The notes beneath the pieces were generated by a model. The model made no database searches, was not told where the DNA came from, and worked only from the letters and a program-made list of their open reading frames with translations. Below, piece after piece: positions 44,157-53,016 of a stretch of DNA of 64,000 bases (the first letter of the stretch is position 1; each line of letters begins with the position of its first letter). The position numbers and the translations under genes are program-made. Source of the DNA: Tsukamurella sp. TY48 (lineage in GTDB: Bacteria; Actinomycetota; Actinomycetes; Mycobacteriales; Mycobacteriaceae); assembly GCF_019656655.1 (NCBI RefSeq), contig NZ_BPMV01000001.1, positions 1,860,001-1,924,000 of the forward strand, read 5' to 3'.

Positions 44157-45329
44157 ATGCGATTGATCGACGATGCGGAACGCCGCGCCCGTATGGCGCG
44201 GCGGCACGCTCTGGCCGCGCCGCACCGGGTGGATTCGGTTCTCGACGCGGTGCGTTCGGTAGCGGTGCTGCACGCCACCGAGGCCGCCACCCCGTACCTG
44301 TCCGTGCAGGCCCGGATGAACGGCTTCACCCGTGAGCAGTACGAGCACGAGCTGTACGAGGAGAGGTCGTTGGTCAAGCAGTTGGCCATGCGGCGCACCA
44401 TGTTCGTCTTCCCCCGGCCGTTGATGGGGGCGGCGCTGAGCGCACCGTCGGAACGGGTGGCCCGCACCGAGCGCGCCAAGGTGATCAAGGACGCCGAGGC
44501 CGGCGGGATCTGCGCGGACGGCGGCGCCTGGCTCAGCGATGCCCGCACCGCCGTGCTCGCCGCGCTGGCCGGTGGCAGGGAACTGGGCGCGAAGGAACTG
44601 CGGGAGACGGTGCCCGAGCTGGTGGGGCAGGTGACGCTGTTCGAGGGCAAGAAGTACGGCGGCGATCAGCATCTCGCACCCCGCGTGCTCACCTGGCTTG
44701 GCGCCACCGGCGATCTGGTCCGAGCCCACAACGCGAGCCACTGGCGGGTGAACCGCAACCTGTGGGCCCGCGCCGATCACTGGCTCGGCGCACCGCCCGA
44801 ACGCATCGACACCGCCACCGCCTACGCGGAATTGGTGACCGAGTACCTCCGCGCCTTCGGACCCGCCACGGAGACCGACGTGGTGTGGTGGTTCGGCGCC
44901 ACCAAGACCGCGATCCGCGCCGCCCTGGCGGCGATCGGCGCGGTGGAGGTGGCCCTCGAACGGGACCGCACGGGCTGGGTGCTGCCCGACGATGCGGAAC
45001 CCGAGGAGGCCGTTGACGACTGGGCCGCGCTGCTCCCGGCGCTGGACCCCACACCGATGGGCTGGAAGGAACGGGACTTCTACCTGGACCCGGGTTTCGC
45101 CTCGTCGATCTACGACACCGCCGGCAACTGCGGCGCCACCGTGTGGTGGCAGGGCAGGATCGTAGGCGCCTACCTGCAGGACGAGGACGGCATCGTGCAG
45201 TGCGTGTACGGCGACGACCCCGGACGCCGAGCCCGCGCCGCGGTGCAGGTGGAGGCGGATCGACTGGGGGAGTGGATGAACGGCGAGCGGGTGGCCTCGA
45301 TGTACAAGGCCCCGCTCATCCCGCGTTAG
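44157..45329 (+). CDS. Winged-helix DNA-binding protein (HTH_42 / AlkZ-related)
   Basis: 390 residues. Family features: a long N-terminal helix region with ATPYLSVQARMNGFTREQYE, LVKQLAMRRTMFVFPRPLMG, then a winged-helix part (RVLTWLGATGDLVRAHNASH, LWARADHWLG), AFGPATETDVVWWFGATKT, and LLPALDPTPMGWKERDFYL. The group includes the interstrand-crosslink glycosylase AlkZ, whose QxQ catalytic motif reads VQAR here, so glycosylase activity is doubtful. Most actinobacterial members are uncharacterised. ATG start 59 bases after the previous gene. Confidence 0.8.
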   Translation: MRLIDDAERRARMARRHALAAPHRVDSVLDAVRSVAVLHATEAATPYLSVQARMNGFTREQYEHELYEERSLVKQLAMRRTMFVFPRPLMGAALSAPSERVARTERAKVIKDAEAGGICADGGAWLSDARTAVLAALAGGRELGAKELRETVPELVGQVTLFEGKKYGGDQHLAPRVLTWLGATGDLVRAHNASHWRVNRNLWARADHWLGAPPERIDTATAYAELVTEYLRAFGPATETDVVWWFGATKTAIRAALAAIGAVEVALERDRTGWVLPDDAEPEEAVDDWAALLPALDPTPMGWKERDFYLDPGFASSIYDTAGNCGATVWWQGRIVGAYLQDEDGIVQCVYGDDPGRRARAAVQVEADRLGEWMNGERVASMYKAPLIPR

Positions 45330-45352
45330 TCACCGGGGGGCGCACGCCGGAG

Positions 45353-46831
45353 TCACGCCGCGGTGCTGCGCACTCCGGGGGCTCGGGCGGCGTGCTCGGC
45401 CAGTGCCTCGTCCCGGTGGCGTTCCCAGCGCGCCACCGCCTCGGCGTACAACTCGTGAGGGTGGTGCCGGTGATTGACGCGGCCCGGATCGCCGTGGCCG
45501 CGTTTCCACAGCGCGCGACCGGAGTACGGATGCCCCGGTGGTGCGGGCCTGGTGCGCCACCCGGTGGCGTCGGTATCGGCGGGCGCCACCGAGTGGTGGT
45601 CCGCTCCGCAGGCCAAGGTGAGGTTCTCGATATCGGTGGTCCCGCCCGCGGCCCAGTCCCGCAGGTGGTGCACCTCGCAGTACGCCGCCGCGCTGTCGCA
45701 TCCCGGTGCGGTACAGCCGTGTTCGGCCCCGATCAGGGCGATGCGCTGGTCCGCGGAGGCGAGCCGCCTCTGCCTTCCCAGCCACAGCGGTCGCGACTGC
45801 GCATCCAGCAGCACCACGTACCGCGGATGGTGCGCGAGGATCTCGATCGCGTCCTGCACGGCGATCCGGCCGCCCGTGGCGGTGGTGGCCACGCCCAGCT
45901 CCGATTCCACCTGCTCCAGCGTGAGGGTCACGATCGGAATGGCGGGCAGCCCGCGGTGAGTGCCGAGGGCACCGGAGTCGAGCGCGGCGCGCAGGGCGGT
46001 GAGCAATGCGTCGTGCCGGCGCTGCGCAGGAGTGCGGCGGTCGCGGGCGGCTGCCGCATCGACGGCAGCGCGATCCGCACCGTCGGGCAACCGGTCCGCA
46101 GCGGGGTCGTCGAGGTTGTTCACTCCGGGCCGCGCCCACTTCGCGAAGACCGCTTCGAGCAGCGCGCGCAGGGGCGCGGTGATCACGCCGCCGATCTCGC
46201 TGGCGAGCGTATCGTTGTGCTGCGCACCGAGTTCGATGCCGCGTTCCGCTGCGGCGCGGCGCCCGTCGGGTTCCTGGCCCTGCGCATCGAGCAGCGTCAT
46301 TGCGTAGCGGCCCGCTTGCAGAAGGGCGTGCGGTGTCTCGTCGAGCGCGGCGTCGACCAAGATGTCCTCCATCAAGGAGGCCACCTCCTCGTTCGCACCC
46401 GCGCGGCGCGCCTTGGCGAGCACCTTCTCGATCTCGTGGGCATGCCGCTCCGAGACCTGGCCCGCGCGCTGCGCGGCGGCGAGGATCGGGTGCCGGGGCG
46501 GGCACACCGCCCCCGAGGGCTGCACGCGCGCGGCGCGGTTGCGTACCGCCGCCACCCGCGCTGCGGCCTCACCGCCCGTGAGCCGGAAGTGCCGTTCCAA
46601 CATCAGCTTCAGGCCGCAGCAGCCGAGTTGGCCGGGGACACCCTGCTGTTCGGCCGCTGCGGCGATCTCCGTCTGTACCGCGGCCAGCCGCCGGGCCACC
46701 CGCTCGATCCGCCCGAGGGCCTCCGCCACCTCGGTGGGGGAGAGCCGTACGACATCGGCACTGAGCACATCGCCGACCGCGTGTTCGAGTGTTTCGATCG
46801 CGGCAAGATAGGGATCGACAGTGCTGTTCAC
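45353..46831 (-). CDS. 13E12-repeat protein: DUF222 + HNH endonuclease
   Basis: 492 residues. The N-terminal DUF222 part (~1-330) is helical, with ERVARRLAAVQTEIAAAAEQ and RHFRLTGGEAAARVAAVRNR. The C-terminal HNH nuclease has ALIGAEHGCTAPGCDSAAAY, CEVHHLRDWAAGGTTDIENL and LACGADHH, including paired Cys and the His-Asn-His set. Such genes are multicopy in Mycobacteriales and behave as mobile or repeat-associated sequences; the biological role is unresolved. GTG start preceded by GGGGAGG. It converges with the winged-helix gene, 23 bp apart. Confidence 0.9.
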   Translation of the reverse strand: MNSTVDPYLAAIETLEHAVGDVLSADVVRLSPTEVAEALGRIERVARRLAAVQTEIAAAAEQQGVPGQLGCCGLKLMLERHFRLTGGEAAARVAAVRNRAARVQPSGAVCPPRHPILAAAQRAGQVSERHAHEIEKVLAKARRAGANEEVASLMEDILVDAALDETPHALLQAGRYAMTLLDAQGQEPDGRRAAAERGIELGAQHNDTLASEIGGVITAPLRALLEAVFAKWARPGVNNLDDPAADRLPDGADRAAVDAAAARDRRTPAQRRHDALLTALRAALDSGALGTHRGLPAIPIVTLTLEQVESELGVATTATGGRIAVQDAIEILAHHPRYVVLLDAQSRPLWLGRQRRLASADQRIALIGAEHGCTAPGCDSAAAYCEVHHLRDWAAGGTTDIENLTLACGADHHSVAPADTDATGWRTRPAPPGHPYSGRALWKRGHGDPGRVNHRHHPHELYAEAVARWERHRDEALAEHAARAPGVRSTAA

Positions 46832-46925
46832 GGTGCATTCACCTCCCCAGGTGCATGCCTCCAGCCTACAGCGTGGTATCGATCATAGGGTCACGATTGA
46901 ATAACGAACTCGAATACACAGGCGA

Positions 46926-47603
46926 TCAGCGCGGGCGCAGGACGATCTCCGTGGGGTGCGCATCGGCGGAGGTGTGCACGGCCTGCACCACCGCGCGCGC
47001 CACGGTCTCGGGGCGCAGCAGGTTGTCGGCCGAGTAGTCCCGGCCCTCGAGTGCGAAGATCCCCTCCTGCATCTGCGTGTCGATGCGGCCGGGGAAAATG
47101 CTCGTCACCCGGAGGGTGGGCTCCTCGGCGCGGAGCGCCTCGGCGAACGAGGTGAGGCCGAACTTGCTGGCGGCGTACGCGCCCCAACCGGGGTTCGCGC
47201 GCTTGCCCGCGCCCGAATTGATCAGCACCACATGGCCACCCGCGTCGCGCAGTGCCGGCAGCAGTGCCTTGGTCAGCTCGACCACGGCCAGCAGATTCAC
47301 CTCGAACATGGTGCGCCAGTCGTCTGCGGTGGTGTCCTCGATCCGCGCGATCGAGGCGATCCCGGCGTTGTGCACGAGCACGTCGAGCCGTGGAATCGAT
47401 TGCGCGAGAGCGGCCACCGTCGCATGGTCGGTGAGATCGGCGGCGAAGGTGAGTGCCCCGAGCTCCGCGGCGAGCGCATCGAGTTCGGGGGAGGGGCGGC
47501 CGCCGAGCACCAGGTCGTGCGTCTCGGCGAGCTGCCGTGCGATCTGGGCGCCGAGCCCGCGGGAGGCGCCGGTGATCAGGGCGAGAGGGCGTTGTTCGCT
47601 CAT
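46926..47603 (-). CDS. Short-chain dehydrogenase/reductase
   Basis: 225 residues, classical SDR. Cofactor motif LITGASRGLGAQIARQLAE at the N-terminus; NAG in LVHNAGIASIARIED; catalytic Ser in INSGAGKRA and YxxxK in YAASKFGLTSFAEAL. IFPGRIDTQMQ is the typical post-catalytic segment. Arg in the first glycine loop (TGASRG) favours NADPH. Substrate unknown. The ATG at 47603 is preceded by GGAG; an ATG three codons upstream is less likely. A strong hairpin separates it from the MFS gene. Confidence 0.9.
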   Translation of the reverse strand: MSEQRPLALITGASRGLGAQIARQLAETHDLVLGGRPSPELDALAAELGALTFAADLTDHATVAALAQSIPRLDVLVHNAGIASIARIEDTTADDWRTMFEVNLLAVVELTKALLPALRDAGGHVVLINSGAGKRANPGWGAYAASKFGLTSFAEALRAEEPTLRVTSIFPGRIDTQMQEGIFALEGRDYSADNLLRPETVARAVVQAVHTSADAHPTEIVLRPR

Positions 47604-47634
47604 GCGCTCCACGGTAGTTCACCGCCGAGCGACG

Positions 47635-47669
47635 AGAGCGGCACCGTCCGGCGTGGACGGTGCCGCTCT
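47635..47669 (-). terminator. Perfect 15-bp hairpin after MFS gene
   Basis: AGAGCGGCACCGTCC pairs perfectly with GGACGGTGCCGCTCT across a five-base loop. No U-run follows; such I-shaped terminators are usual in high-GC actinobacteria. It ends the marR-MFS transcript before the SDR gene. Confidence 0.75.
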
Positions 47670-47682
47670 GCGTGCGAACGGA

Positions 47683-48951
47683 TCAGAACTCCTGGTCTCC
47701 CACCAGGGCGGCCTCGGCGGGCACCTCGTGGGTATCGGCCTTGCTGTCGCGCACCTGGGTGAGCACCACGGCGGCCACCACGCAGGCCAGGGCGCCCACG
47801 AAGAAGGGCGCCGCCGGGCTGCCGAACCACTGCGCCACGTGGGCCACACCGGTCGCGGCGATGGCGCCACCGGCCCAGCGCAGGAAGTTGTAGCCGGCCG
47901 AGGCCACGGGCCGGGGTGCGTCCGCGATCGACATCGCGGTGCCGGTGAACAGGGTGTTGAGCACGCCGGACGGGATACCCGACAGCACCACCACGGTGAC
48001 CACGACCGCCACGTTCTCGTGGCCGATCGCCGCGATCAGCAACAGCACGCCGTACCCGAGGACGGCGGCGATGGCGCCCCGTCGTTCACCGAGCGAGGCG
48101 GCCACCTTGGGGGCGAGCCACACGCCGCTCACCGCCACCAGCAGGCCCCAGCCCACGAACACGGCGCCCACGAAGTACGGGCTCTTGTGCAGCACGAAGG
48201 GCGACCAGGCGAGCACCGTGAAGAAAGCGGCGGTGTAGAACGCCGAGCCGAGACCGGTGAGGAACAACCCGCGCTGGCGCAGCGCACGCAGGGGCGCCAT
48301 GGGGGAGACGGTGCCCTCGGTGGCGCGCTTCGCCTTGGCCTCGGTCGCATCGGATGTGAGCATGGTGGCGCACAGGATGGCGCCGATCAGCATCAGCGTC
48401 GCGGTGCCGGCGAACGGACCGCGCCAGGAGATGCCGCCGAGCACGGCGCCGAGCAGCGGACCGACGGCCAGGCCCACGCCGAGCGCGGCCTCGTACAGCA
48501 GGATCGCGCCCTGCTGGCCGCCGGTGGCGGCGGAGACGATCACGGCGAGCGCGGTGGCGATGAAGAGGGCGTTGCCGAGGCCCCACACGGCGCGCCAGGC
48601 CACGAGCTCACCGATCGAGCCCGCCAGGGCGCAGGCGCCGGAGGCCACGACGATCAGCAGCAGGCCCGCGATCACGGTGCGCTTGGCCCCGAACATCGAG
48701 GTGAACCAGCCGATGAACAGCATGGCGATCACCTGTACGCCGAGGTACGAGGAGAACAGCAGCGTGGTCTGGCTCGGGGTGGCGTTGAGCCCCTTGGCGA
48801 TCGATTCGAGGATCGGATCGACCAGGCCGATGCCCATGAACGCGATCACCGCGGCGAACGCCGTGACCCACACCGCCTTGGGCTGGTGGGAAAGTGTGTC
48901 GCGCAAGCTCGGGTGTGCGTGGTCCGCGTTCTGTTCGGCGGTGATCGTCAC
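47683..48951 (-). CDS. MFS exporter under MarR control
   Basis: 422 residues, 12 helices. Motif A-like FIGWFTSMFGAKRTVIAGL after helix 2 and a motif-C-like ALGVGLAVGPLLGAVLGGIS in helix 5 mark a DHA1-type drug:proton antiporter. GTG start with GAGGAG six bases upstream. A MarR gene lies 75 bp upstream on the same strand and a 20-bp dyad sits in the gap, so the pump is probably induced by the compound that MarR senses. Confidence 0.88.
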   Translation of the reverse strand: MTITAEQNADHAHPSLRDTLSHQPKAVWVTAFAAVIAFMGIGLVDPILESIAKGLNATPSQTTLLFSSYLGVQVIAMLFIGWFTSMFGAKRTVIAGLLLIVVASGACALAGSIGELVAWRAVWGLGNALFIATALAVIVSAATGGQQGAILLYEAALGVGLAVGPLLGAVLGGISWRGPFAGTATLMLIGAILCATMLTSDATEAKAKRATEGTVSPMAPLRALRQRGLFLTGLGSAFYTAAFFTVLAWSPFVLHKSPYFVGAVFVGWGLLVAVSGVWLAPKVAASLGERRGAIAAVLGYGVLLLIAAIGHENVAVVVTVVVLSGIPSGVLNTLFTGTAMSIADAPRPVASAGYNFLRWAGGAIAATGVAHVAQWFGSPAAPFFVGALACVVAAVVLTQVRDSKADTHEVPAEAALVGDQEF

Positions 48952-48960
48952 GTGCAGCTC

Positions 48961-48980
48961 CTCTCGTATTACTACGAAAG
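48961..48980. promoter_or_regulatory. MarR-type operator dyad
   Basis: CTCTCGTATTACTACGAAAG: arms TCGTA and TACGA are perfect with four bases between; extended arms match at 7 of 8. It is in the marR-MFS gap, 10 bp before the MFS start codon and overlapping its ribosome site region. Confidence 0.6.
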
Positions 48981-49026
48981 TCTAAGCAATATGGCTCACG
49001 AAGAGCAAGCTCCTGTGACGGATTCC

Positions 49027-49512
49027 TCAGCCGTCCTCGCGGTAGCGGTCGATCAGCAGGTTGAGCGCCGGAATCGCCGCGTTCAGATGCACGCGGTCCT
49101 CCTCCGACAACTCGTGCAGGTGCCGCGCCAGGACGGCGTTGCGCGCCGCGATCAGCTCCGAGGTCAGCTGCTGGCCGTGCTCGGACAGCTGCACCACCAC
49201 GGCCCGCCCGTCGTCCGGATCGGGGCTGCGCTGCACCAGGCCGAGCCGTTCCAGGCCGTCCACCGCGCTGGTCGCCGAGGGCAGCCGGATCCGCAGGAAG
49301 CGGGCCAGCTCGCCCATCCGCACCGGACCCAGCCGCAACAGGCTCTGTAGGGCCGACTGTTGCGCCGGAGTCAGATCCGGCCCCGGGGTCGTGCGCTTCA
49401 TCAGGAAGTGCAGCTGCAGGAGTGGGGAGCGCAGTTGGGCGGCCAGCTCACCGATGCTCGCATCGAGTGCGGCGGTGGAGGCGGCGCCGGAGTCATGGGA
49501 CGCGGGGGTCAT
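49027..49512 (-). CDS. MarR-family transcriptional regulator
   Basis: 161 residues. The winged helix spans LTPAQQSALQSLLRLGPVRM, GELARFLRIRLPSATSAVDG and LERLGLVQRSPDPDDGRAVV, with the DxRxx wing. C-terminal helices for dimerisation follow. ATG at 49512 has TAGTAT seven bases upstream, a leaderless start; a start six codons earlier would overlap that -10. A MarR gene occupies the equivalent place after leuS in M. tuberculosis (Rv0042c), but there no MFS gene follows that I recall. Confidence 0.9.
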   Translation of the reverse strand: MTPASHDSGAASTAALDASIGELAAQLRSPLLQLHFLMKRTTPGPDLTPAQQSALQSLLRLGPVRMGELARFLRIRLPSATSAVDGLERLGLVQRSPDPDDGRAVVVQLSEHGQQLTSELIAARNAVLARHLHELSEEDRVHLNAAIPALNLLIDRYREDG

Positions 49513-49519
49513 GACTCCG

Positions 49520-49525
49520 ATACTA
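49520..49525 (-). promoter_or_regulatory. -10 element, leaderless promoter of marR
   Basis: TAGTAT on the minus strand, seven bases before ATG. Confidence 0.5.
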
Positions 49526-49602
49526 GGCACAGATTATGGCGGTGCCGGTCCCCCGAACGGCCGGACCGACACCGTCAGATGGCGGGAGAGTTTGCGATCG
49601 CG

Positions 49603-51660
49603 CTACGAACCAATGCTCCCGTTTGTTTTCCAGATCGCCACCACCGCAGGTCGGGGCTCATTCGTCCCGCCGTCGGGCCAGTGCGAGGTGGGGCTGCCGG
49701 CGCCGCCGTCGTCTGTCTCACCCGGATGCTGAACTGCGACAAGAACGCGGTTATCCCGGATCACCGGACCACAGGTCTCCGCGCCGTAGGGCACGGTGAG
49801 GAACTGCTTCGTCAGGCCCCGGTCCTTGCCCTCCAGCACCACGCCGAACAGGCCGTCGTTGCTCTTGAAGGTGTCCTGCGTGCCGTCGGTCGAGATCCAC
49901 AGATTGCCGAAGGAATCGAAGGCCACGTTGTCGGGGCAGCTGATCCGGGAGACCTTGGTCTTGTCGTAGCCGCCGTAGTAGGTGTCGGCCGCGGCCGGGT
50001 CACCGCACACCAGCAGCAGGTCCCAGGAGAACTCGGTGCCCGTGTGATCGTCGGTGATCTCCAGGATCTGGCCGTTCTTGTTCTTCACCCGCGGGTTGGC
50101 GGCGTCGATACCGGCCTTGCCCTCCGCGCCGCGATCGCTGTTGTTGGTGAGCGCGCAGTACACCTTGCCCGTCTTCGGGTGCGGCTGGATGTCCTCGGGA
50201 CGATCCATCTTGGTGGCGCCCGCCTTATCGGCCGCCACCCGGGTGTACACCGCCACGTTCTCGGCCGGCATCCCGTCGATGTGCGAGGTCGCCTTGCCCG
50301 CGGCGTCCACCGTGAGCAGCGGCATCCACTTGCCCGTGCCCTTGTAGCCACCGGCGGGCACCTTGCCGTCCTCCACCTTGGGGCCGTCGAACTTCGCGAC
50401 GTACAGCGTGCCCTCGTCGAGGATCCGCATGTTCGACTCCATCGCGGCGGGGCCCTTGCCGTCCTGGATCTTTCGCGAACTGACGAACTTGTAGATGTAC
50501 TCGAACTTCGAATCGTCGCCCGAGTACGCCACCACCGTGCCGTTGGAGGTCACGTGGATGTTCGAGCCCTCGTGCTTGAACCGGCCCATGGCCGAATGCT
50601 TCACCGGGGTCGAGCGCGGATCGTGCGGATTGAGTTCGACGATGTAGCCGAACCGGTTGGCCTCGTTGGTCTCCTTGGCCAGGTTGAACCGGTCCTCGTA
50701 CTTGCCCCAGTTGTGGTAGTCCGAATCCTTGCCCAGGCCGTACCGCTTCCAGCCCTCCTTGAGGCCGTCGATCGGCGGGGTGTCGGCACCGGAGAAGTAG
50801 TTGGTGTAGTTCTCCTCGCCGGACAGCATGGTGCCCCACGGGGTGATGCCGCCCGAGCAGTTGGCGATGGTGCCCAGCACCCGGGTGCCGGTGGGATCGG
50901 CCGCCGTCTTACAGAACCACGAACCCGCCGCCGGGCCGCGCAGCTCGAACTCCGTCGAGGCCGTGACGCGCCGGTTGTACTCTCCCAGAACGGGAGTCAG
51001 CTTGCCGGAACCCGGCTCGCCCTTCACCTCGACCACGGCCAGGCCGTGTGCGGCCATCTCCACGCGCACCTGGTTCTCGGTGGGGTTCTTCTCGTCGTAG
51101 CCCTTGAACATGTGCTTGCCCGTGGTGTACTCCTGGTTGCACACCATCAGGAAGGTGTCCGGCTTACCGTCCACCGGGATCAGATCGGTGAAATCGTTGT
51201 TGTAGCCGAACTGCTGGGCCTGCGCCTCGGGAGTCTGGTTGTCGAAGTCGAACTTCGGCGCACCGGGCAGCACCGGATCGCCCCAGGCGATCACCACGGC
51301 CTGCTCGTACCCCTGCGGAATCACCACGCGGTCTTCGCTGTTCGCGGCGACCGAGGTGAAATTCAGTCCGGGAGCCTTGATATCGGCGCCGGGCGCCGCA
51401 CCGGCTGACGAAGACGATCCCGCCGAGCCCGTGCTCGCATCACCGCACGCGGCGAGCACCGTCGTCGCACCCACGCCGACCGCGGCGATGCCCGCGCCCT
51501 TGAGCACCGTGCGGCGGGTCAGATCGCCGAAGTACTCGTTCTCGGAGGTGTTGTCGTGCGGACGGAAGCACTGCTCGCCGCACTTGTACTTGCAGGTGGT
51601 GTGCGAGCGGGCGGACTGGCCGTCGTGATCGACGAGCAGGCGCAGATTGGGCAGACGCAT
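49603..51660 (-). CDS. phoX: PhoX-family alkaline phosphatase, Tat lipoprotein
   Basis: 685 residues. A ~45-residue cytoplasmic leader with CKYKCGEQC precedes a twin-arginine signal (TRRTVLKGAG, Arg49-Arg50) and lipobox LAAC with Cys72. The catalytic part is the DUF839 propeller: VVIPQGYEQAVVIAWGDPVL, YNNDFTDLIP, VCNQEYTTGKHMF, SGGITPWGTMLSGEENYTNY and a late ENVAVYTRVAADKAGATKMD-type calcium region. PhoX enzymes use calcium and iron and release phosphate outside the membrane. GAGGGAG lies just before the ATG. No phosphate-regulon box was certain in the leader. Confidence 0.9.
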   Translation of the reverse strand: MRLPNLRLLVDHDGQSARSHTTCKYKCGEQCFRPHDNTSENEYFGDLTRRTVLKGAGIAAVGVGATTVLAACGDASTGSAGSSSSAGAAPGADIKAPGLNFTSVAANSEDRVVIPQGYEQAVVIAWGDPVLPGAPKFDFDNQTPEAQAQQFGYNNDFTDLIPVDGKPDTFLMVCNQEYTTGKHMFKGYDEKNPTENQVRVEMAAHGLAVVEVKGEPGSGKLTPVLGEYNRRVTASTEFELRGPAAGSWFCKTAADPTGTRVLGTIANCSGGITPWGTMLSGEENYTNYFSGADTPPIDGLKEGWKRYGLGKDSDYHNWGKYEDRFNLAKETNEANRFGYIVELNPHDPRSTPVKHSAMGRFKHEGSNIHVTSNGTVVAYSGDDSKFEYIYKFVSSRKIQDGKGPAAMESNMRILDEGTLYVAKFDGPKVEDGKVPAGGYKGTGKWMPLLTVDAAGKATSHIDGMPAENVAVYTRVAADKAGATKMDRPEDIQPHPKTGKVYCALTNNSDRGAEGKAGIDAANPRVKNKNGQILEITDDHTGTEFSWDLLLVCGDPAAADTYYGGYDKTKVSRISCPDNVAFDSFGNLWISTDGTQDTFKSNDGLFGVVLEGKDRGLTKQFLTVPYGAETCGPVIRDNRVLVAVQHPGETDDGGAGSPTSHWPDGGTNEPRPAVVAIWKTNGSIGS

Positions 51661-51768
51661 GAGGCTCCCTCGGGGCTGAGGCGGGGATCGGCTGAGTGAA
51701 TCAGCGACAATGTCTCAGGGCCACGTGAGCGGCAGGGAAAGTCTTGGTAACGCGGAGGCAAAGTACCG

Positions 51769-52881
51769 TCAGGCGGCGTCCGCGGGAACCTGCCCCGCCG
51801 CGATCCGGCGGTTGCGGATCACGCTCGAGATCATCGCCGCGATGATCAGCACCAGGCCGATGAGTCCCGTGACCACCTCCGGTACCGGGGTCCCGATCGA
51901 GTACAGCAGGATCACCGCCAGGGCGCCGATCGCCCAGTGCGCGCCGTGCTCCAGGTACACGTACTGCGACAGCGTGCCCTGGCGCACCAGGTACACCGTG
52001 ATCGAGCGGACGAACATCGCACCGATCAGGCCCAGGCCCAACGCGATGATGATCGGGTCGGCGGTGATCGCGAAGGCGCCGATCACCCCGTCGAAGGAGA
52101 ACGAGGCGTCGAGCACCTCGAGGTAGAGGAACAGGAAGAAGCCCGCCTTGCCCGTCGCCTTCGCCAGGTCCGACGGTCCGCTGTTCGGCTTGCTCTGCGC
52201 GTCGAGGTCGGCGATCTCCGCCTCCTCGTCGATGTGGAAGAGCTCGCCCAGCCCGTTCACCACCAGGTAGGTGATGAGGCCGAGCAACCCGGCCACCAGC
52301 ACCGTGGTCTCCTCGCCCGGGTGGGCGATGTACATCGCGGTGTACAGCAGTGCGCCGCAGGCGATCACCACCGACAGCTGATCGAGCCGGCCGATCTTCT
52401 CCAGCGGCTTCTCGATCCAGCTCAGCCAGGTGACGTCTTTCTCCGACAGCACGAAGTCCAGGAACAGCATCAGCAGGAAGATGCCGCCGAAGGCCGCGAT
52501 CTGCGGATGCGCCGCGGTCACCAGCGATTCGTAGGTGGGGGAGCCGTCGGTCGGCGGGTTCAGCGCGAGCCGCATGGCATGCACCGGGTCGAGTCCGGCG
52601 GTGATCCACACGATGGCCAGGGGGAACAGCAGCCGCATGCCGACCACCGCGATCAGGATGCCCACGGTGAGGAACATCTTCTGCCAGAAGTCACTCATCC
52701 GGCGCAGCACCGTCGCGTTGATCACGGCGTTGTCGAAGGAGAGGCTGATCTCCAGCACGCCGAGGATCGCCGTGAGGAACAGTGCCTGGGGACCGCCGTA
52801 GAGGTACGCGACGATCAGGGCGGCGATCGTGACGACGATCGAGAGGCCGAAGGTCCGCAGTGCCACCGGGCGCCTTTCCAT
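51769..52881 (-). CDS. TerC/Alx-like integral membrane protein (DUF475)
   Basis: 370 residues, about nine helices. Two acidic family motifs are seen: LEISLSFDNAVINATVLRRM near residue 45 and DASFSFDGVIGAFAITADPI near 235, the paired SFDN/SFDG sites of TerC-like proteins. A hydrophilic ~30-residue loop (FHIDEEAEIADLDAQSKPNS) lies mid-protein. The family is tied to tellurite resistance and manganese export. No yybP-ykoY riboswitch is recognisable in the 135 bp upstream. It neither shares an operon with ter genes nor lies near other metal genes. Confidence 0.85.
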   Translation of the reverse strand: MERRPVALRTFGLSIVVTIAALIVAYLYGGPQALFLTAILGVLEISLSFDNAVINATVLRRMSDFWQKMFLTVGILIAVVGMRLLFPLAIVWITAGLDPVHAMRLALNPPTDGSPTYESLVTAAHPQIAAFGGIFLLMLFLDFVLSEKDVTWLSWIEKPLEKIGRLDQLSVVIACGALLYTAMYIAHPGEETTVLVAGLLGLITYLVVNGLGELFHIDEEAEIADLDAQSKPNSGPSDLAKATGKAGFFLFLYLEVLDASFSFDGVIGAFAITADPIIIALGLGLIGAMFVRSITVYLVRQGTLSQYVYLEHGAHWAIGALAVILLYSIGTPVPEVVTGLIGLVLIIAAMISSVIRNRRIAAGQVPADAA

Positions 52882-53016
52882 GGGGTCGGGCTCGGTGGGT
52901 CACCGAGCTGGTTCGCACATCGAACCTACGCCGCTCGTAGCCCGCACGCTCACAGGGCCGTAGTGACGCGGCGTCGGGTGACCGCAGCAGTCGGTGGTGG
53001 CCGAGCTGTGAGCGGG

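Noticed and set aside
45353-46831. HNH/DUF222 gene as an insertion sequence
   Set aside because: No terminal inverted repeats or target duplications could be found; it is a 13E12-family gene, not a transposase.
51661-51768. Phosphate-regulon box before phoX
   Set aside because: Only vague similarity (GTTACC-type words without a clean direct repeat); not enough to call.
52882-53016. yybP-ykoY manganese riboswitch before the TerC-like gene
   Set aside because: I could not find the conserved core sequence or fold in the short leader.
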